Source: JABSSA01 sp039984715
GTDB lineage: Bacteria; Pseudomonadota; Alphaproteobacteria; Rhodobacterales; Rhodobacteraceae
Direction of reading: 5' to 3'
Assembly (NCBI GenBank): GCA_039984715.1
Contig: JBDWUA010000001.1
Location: 1 to 64,000, forward strand
Length of the DNA stretch: 64,000 nucleotides
Positions 57,731 to 64,000 of the stretch are shown in pieces. The position numbers and the translations under genes are program-made. The notes under the pieces are model-generated. The model was not told the origin of the DNA. It saw only the letters and a list, made by a program, of their open reading frames with translations, and searched no databases. Numbering within the stretch: the first letter of the stretch is position 1; each line of letters opens with the position of its first letter.

Positions 57731-59368
57731 TCAAGAAGTCTGACGTGCCGAGTCAAAGCTGTGCGACGTTCCATGCGACTTTGCATCTTCGCGGATCATC
57801 GCTGCGGCCTTTTCCGCGATCATGATCGTTGGTGCGTTTGTGTTGCCGCTTGTTATGGTTGGCATCACGCTTGCATCTACGACGCGCAGCCCATCGACAC
57901 CGCGAAGCTTGCATCGTTCATCCAGTGGGCTTTCCTCGTCTGCGCCCATTCGCACGGTGCCCACGGGGTGAAATATGGTTGTGCCAATGTGCCCGGCGGC
58001 TTCGGCCAGCGCTTGTTCCGAGGTGATATCCGAACCGGGACGGAATTCTTCTGGATTGAACTGTGCAAGAGCGTCTTGTTCCATAATGCGACGTGTCAAC
58101 TGTATGGCGCGGACAGCAACGTCCTGATCTTTGGCTGCACTTAAATAATTAGGCGCGATTTCCGGCTGAACGGATGGATCGCGGGACAGCGGCTTTACGT
58201 GACCACGGCTTTCGGGGCGCAGATGGCAGACGCTTGCCGTGATCGCATCAAAGCTGTGCAGCGGGTCCCCAAATGCATCCAGACTAAGCGGTTGCACATG
58301 GTATTCTAAATCGGCAGTGGCGACATCCGGACCAGAGCGCGCGAACGCGCCCAATTGCGATGGGGCCATCGACATCGGTCCGCTGCGTTTCAGCGCGTAT
58401 TCCGCGGCAATGCGTGCTTTGCCCATCAATGTCGCCGACAATGTGTTTAGCGTTTTGGTATTGGATACTTTCCATGCACAGCGGATTTGCAAATGATCTT
58501 GCAAATTGGCTCCTACGCCTTGGATGTCCTTTAAAACTTCGATGCCTTGATCCTGCAACCATTGCCCCGGACCAAGCCCGGATAATTGCAATATATGCGG
58601 AGACCCAATCGCACCCGCGCTTAGTATGACTTCGCGCTGTGCTTTGGCTTCGAATTGTTGCCCATCTTTGCGATAGACAACCCCTGTGACGCGTCCATCG
58701 GTCATTTGAACGCGTTCGGTATGGGCGCCTGTTTCCACCTGCAGGTTTGGTCTTTGTTCGGCGGGCTTGAGGAAGGCGCGGGCCGTGTTCCAGCGCCAGC
58801 CGTTCTTTTGGTTGACCCTGAAATACCCAACACCTTCGTTGTCGCCCGTGTTGAAATCTTCGGTTGGGGGCAATCCTGCCTGTACGGCTGCCTCTTTCCA
58901 GGCATCCAGGATATCCCAGCTTAAGCGTTGTTTATTGACGTGCCATTCGCCACCGGTTTGATGCAGATCGTTGGAACCTTCGGCATTGTCCTCGTGTTTC
59001 AAGAAATAGGGGAGAACGTCGTCCCATCCCCAACCGGTCAAGCCAAGCTGGCGCCAGTGGTCATAATCGGCGGCTTGGCCGCGCAAATACAGCATTCCGT
59101 TTATGGACGAACATCCACCCAGTACTTTGCCGCGCGGGTAAATCAGGCTGCGTCCCCCCAATCCAGGTTCTTTGCGGGTGCGAAACCGCCAATCGGTGCG
59201 TGGGTTATCGATGCAGTACAGATATCCAACGGGGATATGTATCCAGTGATAGGTATCGCGACCCCCGGCTTCTAGCAAAAGCACACGCGCGCCGTCTTCG
59301 CTGAGCCGGTTTGCCAGCACACACCCGGCGCTGCCTGCGCCAACAATAACGTAATCCCAGTTTTCCAT
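57731..59368 (-). CDS. GMC-family FAD oxidoreductase (choline/alcohol dehydrogenase-like)
   Basis: The ATG at 59368 gives 545 residues, the family norm. FAD motif DYVIVGAGSAGCVLANRLSE at the start; first GMC signature KVLGGCSSINGMLYLRG near residue 80; second GAIGSPHILQLSGLGP near 255. The catalytic histidine is in IFHPVGTVRMG and the asparagine/histidine region in SGNTNAPTIMIAEKAA. Homologues oxidise choline, alcohols or polyethylene glycol. The N-terminus fits the broad alcohol dehydrogenase (AlkJ-like) group as well as BetA, so I do not call it choline-specific. It follows imuB by 58 bp. Confidence 0.9.
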   Translation of the reverse strand: MENWDYVIVGAGSAGCVLANRLSEDGARVLLLEAGGRDTYHWIHIPVGYLYCIDNPRTDWRFRTRKEPGLGGRSLIYPRGKVLGGCSSINGMLYLRGQAADYDHWRQLGLTGWGWDDVLPYFLKHEDNAEGSNDLHQTGGEWHVNKQRLSWDILDAWKEAAVQAGLPPTEDFNTGDNEGVGYFRVNQKNGWRWNTARAFLKPAEQRPNLQVETGAHTERVQMTDGRVTGVVYRKDGQQFEAKAQREVILSAGAIGSPHILQLSGLGPGQWLQDQGIEVLKDIQGVGANLQDHLQIRCAWKVSNTKTLNTLSATLMGKARIAAEYALKRSGPMSMAPSQLGAFARSGPDVATADLEYHVQPLSLDAFGDPLHSFDAITASVCHLRPESRGHVKPLSRDPSVQPEIAPNYLSAAKDQDVAVRAIQLTRRIMEQDALAQFNPEEFRPGSDITSEQALAEAAGHIGTTIFHPVGTVRMGADEESPLDERCKLRGVDGLRVVDASVMPTITSGNTNAPTIMIAEKAAAMIREDAKSHGTSHSFDSARQTS

Positions 59369-59426
59369 GCCATGACGGAACCACAGGGGCGATTGGTCTG
59401 CAAGAGTTAGCGGGCGAGGTTTTTGT

Positions 59427-61091
59427 TTAAGCGAAGTCGCCCTGACAAAACCATCCCGCCGACATTGCCGATCCGTGTGCAAAATATAACCAAAGGCGAC
59501 GTCCTGATGTGGTGTCCACGCACCAATAATCACGCACCCCTGTGCGCCATTCGGGATCATCCAGCCACCATTCAGGTGCAATCCGTTCTGGCCCCTGTGC
59601 TCGCACCGTTTGCAACGTTTGCCCCCGCCAACGAAAATCCATCGGCAAATCAGGTGTCGCTGGGGCATGGACCGGTTCGGGCGACCACAACATCATTGGA
59701 CGGGCTGACGCGGCACGAGGCCATGGCCCATCAAACGGGGCGGACCATGCGGCGGCAAGCACTTGATGTGATTTCTCGGGGATGTGGCTATCGGCAGGGT
59801 GGACGCGTGTGATGGTTTCTAACCCAACACGCGCCCCCAATTTACCAATCAAATCATCCAGCGCTGTTCCGGCTTCAAGCCGTTTGGCCACTGCGCGCCC
59901 TGCATGCAGATGCCCGACCGTTTGGGCGTTGTGCAAAGGTTCGTTCTGTGTGGCCTCAAGGCGCAACATGTCGATGCCAAAGCCTGCGTCTATTTCCTTT
60001 AACTTCATTGCCAACAAGGGGCGAATACGGTGGGGGTCATGACTGGGTCGTGCCAGCCCGACCGAGATGGATTCAATCCCATGGTCACTGCGAAAGGCCT
60101 GCAAGGTGATCTGTCGCACCGCGCGCCCTTTTGTTTTTAATGTTTCGCAAAGACGCGGAAGAAGACGATCAAGCCCGGCCAGCATGTCTTCTTCCAGGCC
60201 GATGGGATCAGGAAGGGTCATGCGAACTGCAAAATGATCTGGTGGCTTGGCCGGAGAAACGGGTTCAGGCGCGCTGCCCATGGCCTGATCCAGCCGTAAA
60301 ACAAGACCTTTTCCAAATCGACGGGCCAAGGCGGCACGGGGTTGGCCCAAAAGATCGCCAATGCGGCGTAACCCAAGACGCCCAAGCTGTGTGGTTATTT
60401 CGGGATCCAGCCGTAAAGCTGCGACAGGCAAAGGGGACAGAGCAGAATAGGTCTGTCCTTGTCCGGAAATGCGCCCGGCCAATGTCTGCCGTGTGGCTGT
60501 AACGGTGGGGGCTGCCCCTCCCTTTGTCCAGTGGCGACGTTTGCCGGCACGGGACCGAGTCGCGCGGGCTTCTTGGTCAATGGCATCCCCTGATCTGTCC
60601 GGTTGTGCGCCTTGTCCTGCAAACCGCGCCAGCGCCCATGCCGCGCCGCGTGTATCGGCAAGACCCATGGCCACAGTCAGCCCCAGATCGTTGCAATCAT
60701 CTTGCACAACACTCAGCAGGGCTTCTTCGCCCCCAAACAGATGAGCGCAGCCGGTCAGATCAACCACCAATCCGTCTGATCCTTCGGGGGAAACCCACGG
60801 GCTGAACTTGCTGGCCCATCGCTGCAACGTCGCGAGAAACCGTGTTTCGCCCACTGGGTTGCAGGCTTGCGCCACCAACCCTTCGCACATCGCATGGGCG
60901 TCCCGCGCTGGTTGGCCCACATATAGTCCAAACCCTTGGGCGATGCCGTTCATCGAGGCCACGATTTGCGCATTGCCTTGGTCTTTGATCACGACAAGAG
61001 GGCATTCGGCCAATTCCGGTGCTTGCCGGATCAGGCGTTCGGCCTCTAGTCGGGGAAACCACAATGAAAGGATGCGGCGCGCATTTACCAA
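59427..61091 (-). CDS. imuB: Error-prone DNA repair protein ImuB (Y-family polymerase-like)
   Basis: I place the start at TTG 61091 (AGGAA upstream, 554 residues, MVNARRILSLWFPRLEAERL). An ATG at 61124 would put the LexA box inside the gene. The N-terminal half is a Y-family palm/finger domain whose catalytic acidic residues are degraded, as usual for ImuB. LGRLGLRRIGDLLGQPRAALARRFG is the helix-hairpin-helix region. The C-terminal half ends in LPMDFRWRGQTLQTVRAQGPERIAPEWW. ImuB ties ImuA, DnaE2 and the sliding clamp in SOS mutagenesis. No imuA or dnaE2 is adjacent here. Confidence 0.9.
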   Translation of the reverse strand: MVNARRILSLWFPRLEAERLIRQAPELAECPLVVIKDQGNAQIVASMNGIAQGFGLYVGQPARDAHAMCEGLVAQACNPVGETRFLATLQRWASKFSPWVSPEGSDGLVVDLTGCAHLFGGEEALLSVVQDDCNDLGLTVAMGLADTRGAAWALARFAGQGAQPDRSGDAIDQEARATRSRAGKRRHWTKGGAAPTVTATRQTLAGRISGQGQTYSALSPLPVAALRLDPEITTQLGRLGLRRIGDLLGQPRAALARRFGKGLVLRLDQAMGSAPEPVSPAKPPDHFAVRMTLPDPIGLEEDMLAGLDRLLPRLCETLKTKGRAVRQITLQAFRSDHGIESISVGLARPSHDPHRIRPLLAMKLKEIDAGFGIDMLRLEATQNEPLHNAQTVGHLHAGRAVAKRLEAGTALDDLIGKLGARVGLETITRVHPADSHIPEKSHQVLAAAWSAPFDGPWPRAASARPMMLWSPEPVHAPATPDLPMDFRWRGQTLQTVRAQGPERIAPEWWLDDPEWRTGVRDYWCVDTTSGRRLWLYFAHGSAMSAGWFCQGDFA

Positions 61092-61096
61092 GATAT

Positions 61097-61111
61097 GTTC
61101 CTGCTTTGTTC
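61097..61111. promoter_or_regulatory. LexA (SOS) box at the imuB start
   Basis: GTTC-N7-GTTC (61097-61100 and 61108-61111) is the alphaproteobacterial LexA site in exact spacing. It lies 6 bases upstream of the chosen TTG. The second half also forms a perfect 15-base palindrome, GTTCCAAATTGGAAC (61108-61122). DNA damage control of imuB is well known in this class. Confidence 0.78.
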
Positions 61112-61154
61112 CAAATTGGAACATGCCCGAGTCGCAGTCACGTGTCGAGAGAGA

Positions 61155-61772
61155 TCAGGTGGCGTAGCGGGCCAAAAAGGTCTCAACAGCGGAATCAACT
61201 ATGCGGTCGATCTCAGCTTCTGAGACGTCATCGATCACCTTGAACATGATCTTCATCCAGACTTCGGCTTTGCACATTTCCCCAAATTGAAAAGCAGCCA
61301 ATGTCAGGTCGTCAATTTTCAGCTCACCCCGTGCAATCGCGGCTTCGAAATAGATACCCATTTCGGCCTGCATAACGTTCGGTCCAGAACGATAAAATTC
61401 GCGCCCGATCTCAGGGAAACGCTCGCTTTCTGCCATGCAAATGCGAAAGATCTGCTGACCCAGCTTTGATGTAATAAACCGCATGAAATGTCGCCCGGCT
61501 TGCCCCAGCACATCACGGGGCAAAGCGCACAGATCAATATTGTCGACAGCTTCCTGACTTTGTCGCAAACATTCATGTCGTGCGACCTCAACAAACAAAA
61601 GCCGCTTGTCAGGGAAATAACTATAAAGAGTCGCTTTCGAAACACCCGCCGCCTTGGCGATGTCATCGACACTTGCACCTTCAAAGCCATCCGCCATGAA
61701 AATTTGCCGGGCTCCATCCAGAACCTGATCAAATTTCCGACCGCGACGGATCTGCCCGAATTCTTTATTCAT
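61155..61772 (-). CDS. TetR-family transcriptional regulator
   Basis: This 205-residue regulator has a helix-turn-helix at about residues 12-60: FDQVLDGARQIFMADGFEGASVDDIAKAAGVSKATLYSYFPDKRLLF. The C-terminal part matches the TetR_C AcrR/YbiH-like group (GQQIFRICMAESERFPEIGREFYRSGP). The ATG lies in AGGACATAGATAACTATG with AGGA well upstream. It lies upstream of imuB on the same strand but imuB has its own LexA box, so they are probably separate units. The target is unknown. Confidence 0.9.
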   Translation of the reverse strand: MNKEFGQIRRGRKFDQVLDGARQIFMADGFEGASVDDIAKAAGVSKATLYSYFPDKRLLFVEVARHECLRQSQEAVDNIDLCALPRDVLGQAGRHFMRFITSKLGQQIFRICMAESERFPEIGREFYRSGPNVMQAEMGIYFEAAIARGELKIDDLTLAAFQFGEMCKAEVWMKIMFKVIDDVSEAEIDRIVDSAVETFLARYAT

Positions 61773-62077
61773 AGTTATCTATGTCCTCCAGAGAACCGAG
61801 TATAAACTGATTACATCAATGGTCACAGAAAAATGATGCCTGACCTAATGTCTTCCTGCGGCAAGCAGCCGTCATTTAGGCGATATGTTGGTTAAAGAGG
61901 TCATTCTATCATGGAACGGCTTCCCGCATTCGACAGAATTGACGGGCCTACATATGCTTGGGGGCGAGGACGTCAGGTGCAAAGATCATTTGAAACCCGA
62001 AAATCAGATGTCCAAAGTTTGTACCGCGTTTGAAAAGGGCACCGCGCGGTCATGCGCAGTGCCCCAGATTTAAGCGC
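61773..62077. other. Gap between the permease and TetR genes
   Basis: This 305-bp gap lies between the stop of the minus-strand nucleobase permease gene (62078) and the start of the minus-strand TetR gene (61772). It holds the permease terminator at 62033-62064 and presumably the TetR promoter. A 62-codon plus-strand frame at 61885-62073 has no ribosome site, runs through the terminator, and is not supported. Nothing else was recognised. Confidence 0.5.
62033..62064 (-). terminator. Rho-independent terminator after the nucleobase permease gene
   Basis: On the minus strand GGGCAC-t-GCGC (from 62064) pairs with GCGC-g-GTGCCC (ending at 62037) with one bulged mismatch pair and a six-base loop, followed by TTTT. 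It begins 14 bases past the permease stop. The T run is short, so it may be leaky. Confidence 0.75.
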
Positions 62078-63397
62078 TCAGACTTCCTCTGGAAGGATGA
62101 GGTTAAGCAAAATGGCAACAAATGCAGTTGGTGCAACTGCGCTTGTCATCAACACTTTCAGCACACCCGGTACATATTGAACCGCTGTCGGCACCAGATT
62201 AAGGCCAAGGCCCGCAGCCAAAGACACCGCAATAATAACCATATTACGTCTGTTCATTTCGACTTCTGTCAGCACGTTCAAGCCTGCAGCCGCAACCATG
62301 CCAAACATAACGATCACACCACCGCCCAATACGGGCAACGGCATTGATGCGATAACTGCGCCAACTTTGGGTAACAGACCACACGCAATCAGGATCACGG
62401 CACCAATCGTGACGACATGGCGGCTCATGATGCCAGTCATGCCCACGATGCCAACGTTTTGGCTGAAGGATGTGTTCGGCAATCCACCAAAGACGGCCGC
62501 CACTGCGGTCCCCAATCCGTCAGCATAGGTCGCCCCGGCAATTTCCTTGTCCGTTGCTTTGCGACCGGCTCCGGCTTTTGTTGTTGCAGACGCATCACCG
62601 ACGGTTTCGATGGCAGACACAATGGAAACAAGAGTTACCGCAACAACTGCGCCCAAACTGAATTCAAATCCATAAGGCAAGGCAGTTGGGACCATGAACA
62701 CGGCTGCTTTTTCAACCGCGCCGAAATTCACCATGCCCAGTGCCATGGCCAGAACATACCCAGCGATCAAACCGATTAAGATGGCAGCGTTGGACAATGT
62801 GCCTTTGGTAAAGAACTTAAGCACCAGCGCAACAATGACGACGGTCAAAGCAACGGACCAATGCAACAAACTGCCAAAGCTTTCGGCTTCCATTTGGAAC
62901 GAAGCAGCCCCGCCAGCCGCGTATTTGATAGCAACAGGGATCAGATAGAGACCAATGGCCAAAATCACGAGGCCCGTGACAAGAGGCGGAAACATCCAAC
63001 GCAGGTGTTGGATAACCGAGCCCAGAAAAAAGTGAATGACGCCGCCAATTAGGCAAGCCGTCAACGCAACGCCCAGACCTTGGGTTGCGGCGACACCGGC
63101 CAAAACGCCCACAAAGGCAAAGCTTGTACCTTGCATAATGGGCAGCCGTGCCCCGATCGGGCCGATACCAACAGTTTGAAACAGCGTCGCGATCCCGGCA
63201 AACAACATTGCCATCTGGATCAGGTAAACTTGTTCAGCTCCGCCAAAAGCCAGCCCGGCCGCACCTGCCACAATAATGGAGGGCGTGACGTTTGAGGCAA
63301 ACATTGCCAAAACGTGTTGTAATCCCAGCGGAACTGCTTGGGCTAATGGTGGCGTGTCATTGGGATCATCCCAGTGTCCTGCATTTAAATCAGACAT
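62078..63397 (-). CDS. NCS2 nucleobase permease (xanthine/urate type)
   Basis: This 439-residue proton symporter has about 14 membrane helices. The NCS2 signature is present: PLGLQHVLAMFASNVTPSIIVAGAAGL in helix one region, MQGTSFAFVGVLAG near residue 90, and SAIETVGDASATTKAGAGR near 265. The last carries the substrate-binding glutamate of the family. FGGLPNTSFSQNVGIVGMTGI follows. Next to allA and allE it is most likely a xanthine, uric acid or related purine importer. It starts 56 bp past the allA stop on the same strand. Confidence 0.92.
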   Translation of the reverse strand: MSDLNAGHWDDPNDTPPLAQAVPLGLQHVLAMFASNVTPSIIVAGAAGLAFGGAEQVYLIQMAMLFAGIATLFQTVGIGPIGARLPIMQGTSFAFVGVLAGVAATQGLGVALTACLIGGVIHFFLGSVIQHLRWMFPPLVTGLVILAIGLYLIPVAIKYAAGGAASFQMEAESFGSLLHWSVALTVVIVALVLKFFTKGTLSNAAILIGLIAGYVLAMALGMVNFGAVEKAAVFMVPTALPYGFEFSLGAVVAVTLVSIVSAIETVGDASATTKAGAGRKATDKEIAGATYADGLGTAVAAVFGGLPNTSFSQNVGIVGMTGIMSRHVVTIGAVILIACGLLPKVGAVIASMPLPVLGGGVIVMFGMVAAAGLNVLTEVEMNRRNMVIIAVSLAAGLGLNLVPTAVQYVPGVLKVLMTSAVAPTAFVAILLNLILPEEV

Positions 63398-63453
63398 ATC
63401 GTATTTTCTCGTCCCATTGAATGTCGCGCCTCTTTTTTGGGCGCTGCAGGATA

Positions 63454-63939
63454 CTAAGAGACGACTAGATACGGAGGATCAAGAAAAAACTCGTCTAGAT
63501 TTGGTGTTTTCCCAATGCGATCAACAACTGCAAACAAACCGGGCGCTTTCAACGGAGTCAGGACACCATGCCATGTGCCGCAGTGAAAATTTATCCCCTG
63601 ACCGGGTGATGTAAGGAACGCAATAGGCGCGCCGGGACGTCCATTTTCGTCTGGGGCGACGGTGACCAAAAACGGGTCGGCTGACATGGGTACAAAGACT
63701 TGCGAGCCTTCCGGATGACGTTCAAGCAAATCAAGCGTGTAGGGCAGTTGGCGTGGCTTTGCCTGAAATATCGAGATACCCGCCCGCCCGTCAGAACCAA
63801 ATTCAAGTGCGGCGCGATCATGATAACGTCCGCAATTGCCAGCATTGATCACTTTGTCGGGCAAACCGGTTGCCTCGAGCACGTCGCCAAAGGGCGCAAA
63901 CGCCTTGGCCGTTAGGGGTTGGCACCGAACTTCGATCAT
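63454..63939 (-). CDS. allA: Ureidoglycolate lyase AllA
   Basis: AllA splits ureidoglycolate to glyoxylate and urea in the allantoin pathway. The 161-residue cupin-fold protein reads PLTAKAFAPFGDVLEATG, VINAGNCGRYHDRAALEF, LLERHPEGSQVFVPMSADPFLVTVAP, and GQGINFHCGTWHGVLTPLKAPGLFAVVDR. The HPEGSQ..P and GTWHG stretches are family hallmarks. Its ATG overlaps the upstream gene's stop (ATGA), linking it to the allE-like gene. The order allE-allA-permease gives a purine degradation operon. Confidence 0.94.
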   Translation of the reverse strand: MIEVRCQPLTAKAFAPFGDVLEATGLPDKVINAGNCGRYHDRAALEFGSDGRAGISIFQAKPRQLPYTLDLLERHPEGSQVFVPMSADPFLVTVAPDENGRPGAPIAFLTSPGQGINFHCGTWHGVLTPLKAPGLFAVVDRIGKTPNLDEFFLDPPYLVVS

Positions 63940-64000
63940 CCGAACGGAGCCAACGGAACGTGCCGGTTAACGTCCTTGTAAAGCAAGTACCGAAACGGTT
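63936..64000 (-). CDS. (S)-ureidoglycine aminohydrolase AllE, C-terminal fragment
   Basis: Only the last 20 codons are in the window. They read PFRYLLYKDVNRHVPLAPFG. AllE proteins end with a similar (F/Y)xYxxxKDxNRD/H stretch, and AllE makes ureidoglycolate, the substrate of AllA, so context supports the call. The stop overlaps the allA ATG. The gene is cut by the window edge. With so few residues the assignment is tentative. Confidence 0.6.
   Translation of the reverse strand, partial: PFRYLLYKDVNRHVPLAPFG

Noticed and set aside
57731..59368. Calling the GMC oxidoreductase choline dehydrogenase BetA
   Set aside because: The N-terminal region fits general alcohol dehydrogenases of the family equally well, and no betB, betI or choline transporter is adjacent; the TetR gene at 61155 is separated by imuB.
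61885..62073. A 62-codon plus-strand open frame between the TetR and permease genes
   Set aside because: It has no ribosome site, no recognisable protein pattern, and runs through the hairpin terminator of the opposite-strand permease gene.
1..64000. CRISPR arrays, prophage or conjugative modules
   Set aside because: No regularly spaced repeats, cas, integrase, capsid or transfer genes were seen; the only mobile DNA is the IS3-family end at the left edge.

Overview
The window looks like a chromosomal segment of a marine alphaproteobacterium of the Rhodobacteraceae (Roseobacter group). Signs of this are a Roseobacter-type flagellar block (motB-flgE-flgK-flgL-flgI), the cell-cycle GANTC methylase CcrM next to rnhB, two TRAP transporters, an alphaproteobacterial GTTC-N7-GTTC LexA box at imuB, and several small proteins I know only from this family. 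Gene starts were chosen from ribosome binding sites, so some differ from the longest open frame.

Layout. 1-141: right end of an IS3-family element that stops a few bases from the flgI stop codon. 146-5982 (-): flagellar hook, hook-filament junction, P-ring and MotB genes. 6.3-12.8 kb: smpB, sseA plus an aromatic/aspartate aminotransferase, ccrM, rnhB, and a TetR gene with a small membrane protein. 12.9-15.4 kb: small lineage-specific genes, including a membrane-anchored winged-helix protein and a lone nucleotidyltransferase. 15.5-21.5 kb: a TRAP transporter, a GntR regulator, an SDR and a KdgF-like cupin. The same TAGTATACCA box occurs upstream of the transporter and twice between the regulator and the SDR, so this looks like one uronate-type sugar acid regulon.

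21.6-33.4 kb: a second regulon. Malonyl-CoA decarboxylase and synthetase, a GntR regulator and a YciI protein lie on the minus strand. Divergent from them is an operon of FAH-family hydrolase, RutE-like nitroreductase, OsmC protein, TRAP transporter, intradiol ring-cleavage dioxygenase and an EEP-family hydrolase. A 24-bp perfect palindrome in front of the decarboxylase and a related ATATCGATAT palindrome in the divergent promoter tie the two halves together. This is the most interesting system here: an aromatic ring-cleavage and uptake cluster apparently co-regulated with malonate activation.

33.4-51.9 kb is mostly housekeeping: glnK-amtB, a class A PBP, mlaC/mlaA, a type I secretion ABC/adaptor pair, a RidA-GDPD-GNAT-PhhB operon, peroxiredoxin, a ferredoxin-reductase-like flavoprotein, rsmD, map, sfsA, and a CinA-like/GNAT/AhpD/OmpA operon. 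At 51.97 kb lies a methyltransferase-like gene with no canonical start codon. 52.8-57.5 kb carries regulators (LysR, ECF sigma/anti-sigma, ArsR) and small monooxygenase-like proteins. 57.7-64 kb carries a GMC oxidoreductase, imuB under a LexA box, a TetR gene, and purine catabolism (nucleobase permease, allA, end of allE). No rRNA, tRNA or CRISPR array was recognised.
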